Source: Acidobacteriota bacterium
GTDB taxonomy: Bacteria; Acidobacteriota; Vicinamibacteria; Vicinamibacterales; UBA8438
Direction: 5' to 3'
DNA: 5,346 bases
NCBI GenBank assembly: GCA_011523485.1
Contig: WTGR01000087.1
Span: 1-5,346 of the forward strand
This document shows, one piece after another, positions 1-5,346 of the stretch. The stretch's first letter is position 1, and each line of letters opens with the position of its first letter. The notes beneath the pieces are model-generated. The model was not told where the DNA came from. It did not search any database and saw only the letters and a program-made list of their open reading frames with translations. The translations under genes and the position numbers were made by a program.

Positions 1-17
1 GAACGATCGGCCATTTG

Positions 18-413
18 ATGACGCACCGCATCATCGAGCGTTTCGTCAAGGAGCGGCCTGATCCTGAGCAACGAAAAGAACGTGCGCATGCCTGGCTGAA
101 CGAGCTTCGGAATCGGACGTCACCGCCTCCGGCGCATCCGATCGCCCCGGTTGCTGCAACGCCGCACGTCAACTCCGACCCGCCGGTCATCATCCACACT
201 CTACAGCGCCAATCGGCAGTGGACACATGGAGCCGGTCTTCCGCTACGTCAGCGCGCCCTCCCACAACCGGTACACGAAGACCTCCCCCGGCAGGATGTC
301 GATGCCGTCCTCGGTGCGCCGGGCGCGGGGCTCCAGACAGACCACCACCCGCCGGCCGATGTCGGGGTGATCGGCCACGAGACTGCGCAGCCCCTTCAAG
401 TGATCCCGGGTGA
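18..413 (+). CDS. Unidentified partial or orphan reading frame at the left edge
   Basis: I do not recognise this protein. The frame is open from the window edge and could be the end of a longer gene. It could also start at the ATG at 18, which shares its A with a TGA stop in another frame (TGATG), an arrangement typical of translational coupling to an upstream gene. The first 30 or so residues (MTHRIIERFVKERPDPEQRK and on to a WLNEL segment) are charged and look like helical, real protein. From about residue 35 the sequence becomes rich in Pro, Ala and Thr, and beyond position 244 it lies antisense to the 3' end of the ATPase gene, where the composition is that of a shadow (Arg, Pro, Gly). 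The last 170 bp are therefore doubtful. The true gene may have been cut off at a junction near 200-243. There is no domain or motif on which to base a function. Confidence 0.3.
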   Translation: MTHRIIERFVKERPDPEQRKERAHAWLNELRNRTSPPPAHPIAPVAATPHVNSDPPVIIHTLQRQSAVDTWSRSSATSARPPTTGTRRPPPAGCRCRPRCAGRGAPDRPPPAGRCRGDRPRDCAAPSSDPG

Positions 414-1398
414 TCCTGGAAGTGGCCTTCGCCTCGATGGCAAGCTGCATGTCGCCGAGCACGAAGTCGACCTCGGTGCCGCCCGCCAGCCGCCAGTAGG
501 CGACGTCGCCGTCCCACTCCCGGTAGTCGATGAAGGCGGAGAGCTCGTGGAACACCCAGTTCTCGAACGCCTGGCCATAGCCCACCGAGCCGGGCAGCAG
601 CTCGCCCCGGCGCGCGAGGCGATTCACCACGCCGACGTCGGCGAAGTAGAACTTCGGCGCGCCGATGGTGCGGCGCTTGGGACGTTTGCGCCACGCCGGC
701 AGGCTCCGCCCCAGCAGCGTGTCTTCCAGGACCTGGAAGTAGCCTTTCACCGTGTTGCTGGACACGCCGCACTCGCGGGCGATGGTCGAGCAGTTGACCA
801 TCGCGCCGTCGCCGAGCGCCGCCGCATCCAGGAAGCCGGCGAACGCCGGCAGGTTCCGCACGAGGCCCTCGGCGGCGATCTCCTCCCGGAGGTAGTCCGC
901 GATGTAGGCGTCGAGCAGGCGATTCGGCCGGCCGGCCTCGTACATCCGCGGCAGATAGCCATGGTTGAGCATCCGCGGCAGGTCGAAGTCGCTGCCGATC
1001 TCCCCCGCCGTCAAGCCGTGAAGGTGGTAGCGCAACGCCCGCCCACCGAGCAGATTGGCGGCGCCGCGCCTCACCTTGCGCGCGCTCGACCCGCACAACG
1101 CAAAGTGCAGGCCGCGGTTCTCGATGAGCCAGTGCGCCTCGTCGAGCAGCGCCGGGACCTTCTGGATTTCATCGATGACGACCTGCCGTCCGGGCTGAGG
1201 CTCTTCCGCCTCGATCTCCTGGCGCAGCAGCTCCGGATGGACGGCGTAGCGCCGGAACTCGTCGGCCTTGAGCAGGTCGATGCGGCGAGCCTCGGGATAG
1301 CGCCGCTTCAGAAGTGTGCTCTTGCCGGTCTGGCGCGGTCCCCACAGGAAGAAGGACTCCTGTCCCGAATCGGGAAGGGACAGGCTTCGCTCGAACAT
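244..1398 (-). CDS. AAA+-type ATP-binding protein with DUF4143 and PD-(D/E)XK-like C-terminus
   Basis: This is a complete 384-residue protein of the widespread ATP-binding/DUF4143 family, whose members are usually about 370-450 residues long. Visible motifs are a Walker A (GPRQTGKST, residues 20-28), a Walker B (VVIDEIQ, 73-79) and a sensor-1-like LCGSSARKVR (101-110) followed by NLLGGRA. The DUF4143 part spans roughly 165-330 and includes a winged-helix-like segment (STIARECGVSSNTVKGYFQVLED, about 204-226). The C-terminal part has the PD-(D/E)XK pattern: FENWVFHEL (E279), EVDF (D311), then IEAKA (E322, K324). The start at 1398 is chosen because family members begin with MF.R.L.LP just before the P-loop; the frame stays open upstream, but that extension (YHDNF and beyond) crosses an AT-rich regulatory-looking patch and a gene in another frame. 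No Shine-Dalgarno sequence precedes the start. The cellular role of the family is poorly defined. It is often found in accessory regions, and defence or toxin-antitoxin-like roles have been suspected. Nuclease activity here is inference. Confidence 0.93.
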   Translation of the reverse strand: MFERSLSLPDSGQESFFLWGPRQTGKSTLLKRRYPEARRIDLLKADEFRRYAVHPELLRQEIEAEEPQPGRQVVIDEIQKVPALLDEAHWLIENRGLHFALCGSSARKVRRGAANLLGGRALRYHLHGLTAGEIGSDFDLPRMLNHGYLPRMYEAGRPNRLLDAYIADYLREEIAAEGLVRNLPAFAGFLDAAALGDGAMVNCSTIARECGVSSNTVKGYFQVLEDTLLGRSLPAWRKRPKRRTIGAPKFYFADVGVVNRLARRGELLPGSVGYGQAFENWVFHELSAFIDYREWDGDVAYWRLAGGTEVDFVLGDMQLAIEAKATSRITRDHLKGLRSLVADHPDIGRRVVVCLEPRARRTEDGIDILPGEVFVYRLWEGALT

Positions 1399-1399
1399 G

Positions 1400-1435
1400 A
1401 ATCTAAAATTATCATGATAATCTGAATTGAATCTG
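1400..1435. repeat. Three direct AATCT repeats around the palindrome
   Basis: AATCT occurs at 1400-1404, 1419-1423 and 1430-1434. The last two extend to AATCTG and start 11 bp apart, about one helical turn. On the ATPase coding strand they read AGATT or CAGATT. Same-face spacing next to a palindrome is the kind of layout seen in autoregulatory operators, but the units are short and AT-rich, so coincidence is possible. Confidence 0.35.
1408..1421. repeat. Perfect 14-bp palindrome ATTATCATGATAAT, candidate operator
   Basis: The sequence is exactly equal to its reverse complement. It ends 9 bp upstream of the ATPase start codon, in an AT-rich island within otherwise GC-rich DNA. It overlaps the best -10-like element for the ATPase, so a dimeric protein bound here would block transcription. 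By chance alone a perfect 14-bp palindrome is expected in roughly one of three windows this long, so the position and base composition matter more than the symmetry. The operator role is inferred. Confidence 0.6.
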
Positions 1436-1438
1436 CAA
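1408..1438 (-). promoter_or_regulatory. Possible promoter for the ATPase, near-leaderless
   Basis: On the minus strand a GATAAT (-10-like, plus-strand positions 1408-1413) lies downstream of TTGCAG (-35-like, 1433-1438) with a 19-bp spacer, which is longer than the optimal 17. The -10 element is half of the 14-bp palindrome. Transcription from it would start about 2-4 nt before the ATG at 1398, leaving no room for a ribosome binding site, and none is visible. The match is moderate and in AT-rich DNA, so this is a proposal only. Confidence 0.35.
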
Positions 1439-1447
1439 TACGAGGGA

Positions 1448-1951
1448 TCAGCCCGAGCTCGACCTCTCGTCGCGCGCAGCCGCGAACAGCGAGAGCTGGG
1501 CTGCGTCTTCCAACTCCGGTTGCGCGGGCGGGGGCCGGTCGTGGACGGATGCGAGCAACCCGACCCCGATCGCTTCGTTGCGCAGCACCTCGGGGTCGTA
1601 GAGGCCGAGACCCCGGCGGATCGTCCACCAGAGCTTCCGGCGCCGCTGCAGCGGAGCCTCGTCGATCCCACGTACGGCCGCGATGACGCCCCTGTGACGC
1701 GGAACTCCGCGAATGCGCACCCGGTCGTCGAGCACGGCTCTGACGAGATGCGGCGCCTCGGACAGCCAGTCGCCGGGCGGCGCGAGGGCACCACCCTGCA
1801 CGATGACACGCTCGTCCACGCCGGTATTCTGCCCGAACCCGGAGCGAATATACGTGGCTGCGGTTCCGGACGGGCGCGGCACGCTATGGACCGGGCGCGA
1901 CACGCCGGGTCGCCGGCCGATTCGCCACGCCCCGCGCGACCGGCACTCCAT
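1448..1951 (-). CDS. Conserved-looking hypothetical protein, 167 residues
   Basis: I do not recognise the family. This frame is judged real because its third codon positions are overwhelmingly G or C through the whole length, and because its product has a balanced composition with Trp, Tyr, Ile, Val and acidic residues, unlike the overlapping frames. The core (about residues 33-135) contains ATYIRSGFGQ, an Arg-rich RVRIRGVPRHRGVIAAV segment (78-93), and LWWTIRRGLGLYDPEVLRNE (107-126), which looks like a conserved motif. There is no signal peptide or membrane segment. The N-terminal 30 residues are rich in Arg, Pro and Ser with no ribosome binding site, so the real start may be later, for example at a GTG. 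An in-frame TGA at 1973-1975 limits any extension. The gene lies upstream of the ATPase on the same strand, 49 bp apart, and is divergent from the LysR-type gene. It may be a truncated relic of a longer protein. Confidence 0.6.
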   Translation of the reverse strand: MECRSRGAWRIGRRPGVSRPVHSVPRPSGTAATYIRSGFGQNTGVDERVIVQGGALAPPGDWLSEAPHLVRAVLDDRVRIRGVPRHRGVIAAVRGIDEAPLQRRRKLWWTIRRGLGLYDPEVLRNEAIGVGLLASVHDRPPPAQPELEDAAQLSLFAAARDERSSSG

Positions 1952-1989
1952 CCCCGAACGGCAGACCGTGAATCAGTTGCTCTAATACA

Positions 1990-1999
1990 AAGCGCGCTT
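1990..1999. repeat. 10-bp palindrome AAGCGCGCTT in the divergent intergenic region
   Basis: This perfect palindrome lies between the divergent unknown gene and the LysR-type gene and overlaps the first two bases of the -35 element proposed for the latter. Just to its right is a second inverted repeat, TGCC-N6-GGCA (1999-2012), inside the promoter spacer. LysR-type regulators commonly repress their own promoter through dyad sites placed like this. Neither repeat is a clean T-N11-A LysR box, so assignment to this regulator is inference. Confidence 0.35.
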
Positions 2000-2026
2000 G
2001 CCATTAGCGGCAGGGGTAGGTACAGT
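1998..2026 (+). promoter_or_regulatory. Sigma70-like promoter for the LysR-type gene (and probably gltB)
   Basis: TTGCCA (1998-2003, five of six consensus bases) and TACAGT (2021-2026, four of six) are separated by exactly 17 bp. Predicted transcription would begin near 2033, only about 3 nt before the ATG at 2036, so the message would be almost leaderless. This fits the lack of a Shine-Dalgarno sequence at usual spacing before that start. It is a consensus-based prediction only. Confidence 0.45.
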
Positions 2027-2035
2027 GGCCGGTTC

Positions 2036-3034
2036 ATGCATCTGGAGGCGCTCAACATCTTCTGCGACGTGGTCCGGCACCAGAGCTTCTCGCGGGGCGC
2101 GCTGGCCAACTCGGTCAGCCAGTCCGCGGCCAGTCAAGCCGTGCGTCAGCTCGAGCGGCGGCTCGGCGCGCAGTTGATCGACCGGTCGCGCCGCCCGTGG
2201 CAGTTGACGCCGGAGGGCAAGCTCTTCTTCCAGGGTTGCCAGGAGATCGTCGACCGCTACCACGAGCTCGAAGAAGCGGTGCAGCGGCGACAGGACCCGT
2301 CCGGCTACACGGTCCGGCTGGCGTCCATCTATTCCGTCGGACTCCACGATCTCAGCCAGTACGTCGACCGGTTTCGCGCAGCGGTCCCCGGCGCGCACGT
2401 CGACATCGAGTACATGCACCCGGACGAGATCCCGACCCGCATCCAGAACGATCAGTCGGACGTCGGACTGCTGGCGTTCGCGACGCCGGGGCGGGATCTG
2501 ACGGTCGTCCCGTGGCGACAGCAGGCCATGGCGGTCGCCTGCCCCCTCGCGCACCGCTTCGCACAACGAACGACGGCGATTGGACCGTGGGAGCTGAACG
2601 GCGCCGCGTTCGTGACGTTCGACCGGGGACTCCCGGTCCGGCGCGAGCTCGACCGCTATCTGCGGCGGCACGGCGTGGACCTCGACGTAGTGGCCGAGTT
2701 CGACACGATCGAGAACATCAAGCAGGCGGTGGAGGACGGCGCGGGAATCGCGATTCTCCCGGAATCGACCCTGCGGCGCGAGGTCGAGCGCCAGACGCTG
2801 GTGGCCGTCCCCCTCGACAAGCTCGACGGCGAAGCCGCCTTCGTGCGGCCGCTGAGCATCGTCCACCGCCGGCGGCGGCGACTGAATCCGGCCGTGAAGC
2901 AGTTCATCCGACTGCTGCGGCTCGACGGCGCGGGGCAGACCGGCGATGCACCGGCGGACCGCCCCGCCGCTGCCCAGGATCGCTATGCGGGCGGCGCGGG
3001 CGCCGACGCGGCATCCGTTACGGGCACGCCGTAG
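2036..3034 (+). CDS. LysR-family transcriptional regulator, candidate GltC-like regulator
   Basis: This 332-residue protein has the usual LysR layout. The N-terminal winged helix-turn-helix (about 1-60) contains MHLEALNIFCDVVRHQSFSR, then the recognition region SVSQSAASQAVRQLERRLG and RRPWQLTPEG. A linker helix (about 62-88) follows, then a two-lobed periplasmic-binding-protein-like effector domain (about 90-296), including DVGLLAF (142-148) and the hinge-region GAGIAILPES (235-244). The ATG at 2036 gives the canonical N-terminus; the frame is open far upstream but that sequence is antisense to another gene. After about residue 296 there is a tail of some 35 residues rich in Ala, Gly, Asp and Pro, beyond the typical family end. 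gltB begins 30 bp downstream on the same strand with no terminator between, so control of glutamate synthase is likely by context, as GltC does in Bacillus, where the regulator is divergent. The effector is unknown. Confidence 0.93.
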   Translation: MHLEALNIFCDVVRHQSFSRGALANSVSQSAASQAVRQLERRLGAQLIDRSRRPWQLTPEGKLFFQGCQEIVDRYHELEEAVQRRQDPSGYTVRLASIYSVGLHDLSQYVDRFRAAVPGAHVDIEYMHPDEIPTRIQNDQSDVGLLAFATPGRDLTVVPWRQQAMAVACPLAHRFAQRTTAIGPWELNGAAFVTFDRGLPVRRELDRYLRRHGVDLDVVAEFDTIENIKQAVEDGAGIAILPESTLRREVERQTLVAVPLDKLDGEAAFVRPLSIVHRRRRRLNPAVKQFIRLLRLDGAGQTGDAPADRPAAAQDRYAGGAGADAASVTGTP

Positions 3035-3064
3035 CCGGCGGCGGAATCTCCGGATCTGGAACCG

Positions 3065-5346
3065 ATGAAGGCGATCATGCAGAATTCACGCCCCAACGCC
3101 CGCCCCGCCGGCACGCTGCCGCGGGCCGAGGGCCTGTACGACCCGCGCTTCGAGCACGACTCGTGCGGCGTCGGGTTCGTCGTGAACATCAAGGGCGAGC
3201 GATCGCACAAGCTCGTCCGGCAGGCGTTCGAGGTATCCGTCAATCTCCTGCACCGCGGCGCGTGCGGATGCGAGGTGAACACGGGCGACGGCGCCGGCAT
3301 GCTCCTGCAGCTTCCGCACAAGTTCTTCCGCAAGGCGGCGGACGCCGCCGGTTTCGAGCTGCCGGGGCCCGGGGCCTACGGCGTGGGCATGGTGTTCCTG
3401 CCGCGCGACGCGGCCGAGCGGCGGCAGGTGGAGGACGCGTTCGGCCGGATCGTGGACGAAGAGGGCCAGCGCCTGCTCGGCTGGCGCGACGTGCCGACCG
3501 ACAGCGGACACCTGGGCGCCACGGCGAGGAGCGGCGAGCCGGTCATTCGCCAGATCTTCATCGGCCGCGGGCCCGCCCTCGACGCCGCTCCGGACGCGGC
3601 GGCGCGGTTCGAGCGGAAGCTCTACGTCATCCGCAACCGCGCGGCGCACGAGGTCGATGGCCTGCAGCTTCGCGAGCGCGGCCTCTTCTACGTCGCCAGC
3701 CTGTCGTCGAACACCATCGTCTACAAGGGAATGCTGATCGCGGACCAGGTCGAGCGGATGTTCCCCGACCTGGCCGACCCGGACGTCGAGTCGGCGCTGG
3801 CGCTCGTCCACTCCCGGTTCAGCACCAACACGTTTCCGTCGTGGCCGCTGGCCCACCCCTACCGCTACTGCGCCCACAACGGCGAGATCAACACGCTGCG
3901 GGGCAACATCAACTGGATGCGGGCACGCGAGGCGCTGTGCCGGTCGGACCTTTTCGGCGACGACCTGCAGAAGGTCTTTCCACTGATCCGCGAGGGCCAG
4001 AGCGATACCGCGACGTTCGACAACGTGCTCGAGTTCCTGGCCCTGACCGGCCGCCCCCTCGCCCACGCGGTCCTGATGATGATCCCGGAGCCGTGGAGCA
4101 ATCACGAGTCGATGAGCCCGGAACGGCGGGCGTTCTACGAGTACCACGCCTCGCTGATGGAGCCGTGGGACGGGCCGGCGTCGATCGCCTTCACCGACGG
4201 CACCGTGATCGGCGCCGTGCTCGATCGCAACGGGCTGCGGCCCTCGCGCTACTACGTCACGACGGACGACATGGTGATCATGGCGTCCGAGGTGGGCGTC
4301 CTCGACATCCCGGCGGAGAACGTGCTGGTCAAGGAACGGCTGCATCCGGGCCGCATCTTCCTGGTCGACACGGCGCAGGGACGGATCGTCGACGACGAGG
4401 AGATCAAGCGCGGCCTCGCCCGCGAGAAGCCCTACGCCGCGTGGCTGAAGCAGGAGCTGGTCCACATCGACGATCTCCCGCCGGCCCCCGGCGTTGCGGC
4501 CGTGCCGCAGGAACCCGTCCGCACGCTGCAGCGCGCCTTCGGCTACACCGAGGAGGATCTGCGGATCCTCCTCGCGCCGATGGCGCAGGCCGGCGCCGAG
4601 CCGATCGGCTCGATGGGCACCGACACCGCGCTCGCCGTTCTCTCGGATCGCTCGCGGCTGCTGTACGACTACTTCAAGCAGCTCTTCGCGCAGGTGACCA
4701 ACCCGCCGCTGGACGCGATCCGCGAGGAGCTGGTGACCGACATGGGATCGACGCTGGGCGCCGAGGCCAACCTGCTGGCGCCCGATGCGCGGTCGTGCCA
4801 CCACGTCAAGGTGGACGCGCCGGTGATCACGAACGAAGATCTCGCGAAGCTGCGGCGCCTGGACGATCCCGCGTTTCGTTCGGCGACGCTGCCGATGCTG
4901 TTCGACCCCGGCGCCGGTGCGGCGGGCCTCGAGCAGGCCATGGAAGCGTTGTGCCGGGCGGCCAGCGAAGCCGTCGCCGCCGGAGCGACGCTGCTCGTCC
5001 TGTCCGACCGCGGGGTGGATCGCGAGCATGCGCCGGTGCCGGCCCTGCTCGCCACCGCCGGCGTCCACCACCACCTCGTGCGGGAAGGCTCCCGCACCCG
5101 CTGCTCGCTGATCGTCGAGACCGGCGAAGCCCGCGAATGCCATCACATGGCCCTGCTCGTGGGCTACGGCGCCGCGGTCGTCAACCCGTATCTCGCCTTC
5201 GAGACCATCGAGGAGCTGCGCGCCGACGGCGAGGTGCGGGACGTCGACCCGGCACAGGCGATCCGCAACTACATCAGGGCCTGCACCAAGGGCGTGCTGA
5301 AGGTGATGTCCAAGATGGGCATCTCGACGCTGCAGAGCTATCGCGG
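3065..5346 (+). CDS. gltB: Glutamate synthase large (alpha) subunit, 5' half, runs off the window
   Basis: Glutamate synthase converts glutamine plus 2-oxoglutarate to two glutamates in the cytoplasm, the GOGAT half of ammonia assimilation. The window holds 760 codons plus two bases, about half of a normal ~1500-residue subunit, without stop or frameshift. The class II glutamine amidotransferase domain begins at Cys34 (HDSCGVGF), the residue expected to become the N-terminal catalytic nucleophile after removal of a 33-residue propeptide. Other active-site segments are HRGACG (63-68), HSRFSTNTFPSWP (249-261, Arg251), HNGEINTLRGN (271-281, Asn272 and Gly273) and EGQSDTATFDN (310-320). RNGLRPSRYY (388-397) is also typical of the domain. 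The central domain runs from about 487 and includes MGTDTALAVLS and LYDYFKQLFAQVTNPPLD. The window ends in the KVMSKMGISTLQSYR signature at the border of the FMN-binding synthase domain. The FMN, iron-sulfur and GXGXG regions are missing. It probably forms an operon with the preceding LysR-type gene. Confidence 0.97.
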   Translation, partial: MKAIMQNSRPNARPAGTLPRAEGLYDPRFEHDSCGVGFVVNIKGERSHKLVRQAFEVSVNLLHRGACGCEVNTGDGAGMLLQLPHKFFRKAADAAGFELPGPGAYGVGMVFLPRDAAERRQVEDAFGRIVDEEGQRLLGWRDVPTDSGHLGATARSGEPVIRQIFIGRGPALDAAPDAAARFERKLYVIRNRAAHEVDGLQLRERGLFYVASLSSNTIVYKGMLIADQVERMFPDLADPDVESALALVHSRFSTNTFPSWPLAHPYRYCAHNGEINTLRGNINWMRAREALCRSDLFGDDLQKVFPLIREGQSDTATFDNVLEFLALTGRPLAHAVLMMIPEPWSNHESMSPERRAFYEYHASLMEPWDGPASIAFTDGTVIGAVLDRNGLRPSRYYVTTDDMVIMASEVGVLDIPAENVLVKERLHPGRIFLVDTAQGRIVDDEEIKRGLAREKPYAAWLKQELVHIDDLPPAPGVAAVPQEPVRTLQRAFGYTEEDLRILLAPMAQAGAEPIGSMGTDTALAVLSDRSRLLYDYFKQLFAQVTNPPLDAIREELVTDMGSTLGAEANLLAPDARSCHHVKVDAPVITNEDLAKLRRLDDPAFRSATLPMLFDPGAGAAGLEQAMEALCRAASEAVAAGATLLVLSDRGVDREHAPVPALLATAGVHHHLVREGSRTRCSLIVETGEARECHHMALLVGYGAAVVNPYLAFETIEELRADGEVRDVDPAQAIRNYIRACTKGVLKVMSKMGISTLQSYR
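3067..3071 (+). promoter_or_regulatory. Shine-Dalgarno-like GAAGG favouring a gltB start at 3077
   Basis: GAAGG lies 5 nt before a second in-frame ATG at 3077, better placed than the weak GGAA (3058-3061) before the ATG at 3065. Using 3077 would shorten the propeptide from 33 to 29 residues and leave the mature enzyme unchanged, because Cys34 becomes residue 1 after processing. Both starts are plausible. Confidence 0.4.

Noticed and set aside
193..225. Inverted repeat TCCAC...GTGGA as a terminator for the ATPase gene
   Set aside because: The stem is only 5 bp with a loop of about 21 nt and no T-tract, so it cannot be supported as a terminator.
151..1425. Long plus-strand frame of 424 codons opposite the ATPase
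   Set aside because: It is antisense to the well-supported ATPase and has shadow composition.
1427..2035. N-terminal extension of the LysR-type regulator on the plus strand
   Set aside because: The canonical LysR N-terminus begins at 2036. The extension is antisense to the 167-codon gene and lacks any domain.
1399..2109. Upstream extension of the ATPase frame on the minus strand to 621 codons
   Set aside because: The family N-terminus matches the start at 1398. The extension is Arg/Ser/Pro-rich, overlaps a better coding frame and crosses the AT-rich control patch.
1982..2866. Minus-strand frame of 294 codons opposite the LysR-type gene
   Set aside because: It is a shadow of a gene with clear helix-turn-helix and effector-domain motifs.
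3035..3064. Possible terminator between the LysR-type gene and gltB
   Set aside because: The 30-bp gap has no stable hairpin followed by a T-run; only a short TCCGGA palindrome is present.
3086..5146. Very long open frame (686 codons) on the minus strand opposite gltB
   Set aside because: It is antisense to a gltB sequence with conserved motifs throughout. Its product is Arg, His, Val and Gly-rich with no motifs, as expected from a GC-rich shadow frame.

Overview
The window is GC-rich bacterial chromosomal DNA with strong G/C preference at third codon positions. It contains three well-supported protein-coding genes, a probable fourth, and a weak partial or orphan frame at the left edge. No tRNA, rRNA, CRISPR array or insertion sequence is recognisable. 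The organism cannot be named from this window. High GC and a gltB with a LysR-type regulator beside it would suit an acidobacterial, proteobacterial or similar high-GC genome, but that is inference.

Left part (1-1951): a short, unidentified plus-strand frame at the edge is followed by two minus-strand genes. The first (244-1398) is a complete AAA+-type ATPase of the ATP-binding/DUF4143 family. It has Walker A and B motifs, an internal winged-helix-like segment and a C-terminal PD-(D/E)XK-like motif. Upstream of it on the same strand lies a 167-codon gene of unknown function (1448-1951). The roughly 50-bp gap between them is strikingly AT-rich. It holds a perfect 14-bp palindrome, three copies of AATCT and a possible promoter that would give the ATPase an almost leaderless mRNA.

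Centre (1952-2035): this 84-bp divergent region separates the unknown gene from the LysR-type regulator. It holds a good sigma70-like promoter reading toward the regulator, overlapped by a 10-bp palindrome and a short inverted repeat.

Right part (2036-5346): a LysR-type regulator with an unusual low-complexity C-terminal tail is followed after 30 bp, on the same strand, by the first half (760 codons) of gltB, the large subunit of glutamate synthase. The whole glutaminase domain and most of the central domain are present, and the gene runs off the window. With no visible terminator between them, the regulator and gltB are probably co-transcribed, so the regulator is a candidate GltC-like controller of ammonia assimilation. 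The regulator-gltB unit looks like ordinary core metabolism, whereas the ATPase, the unknown gene and the AT-rich palindrome look like an accessory insert. I found no convincing evidence for a wholly new system. The most interesting part is the ATPase control region with its uncharacterised neighbour.
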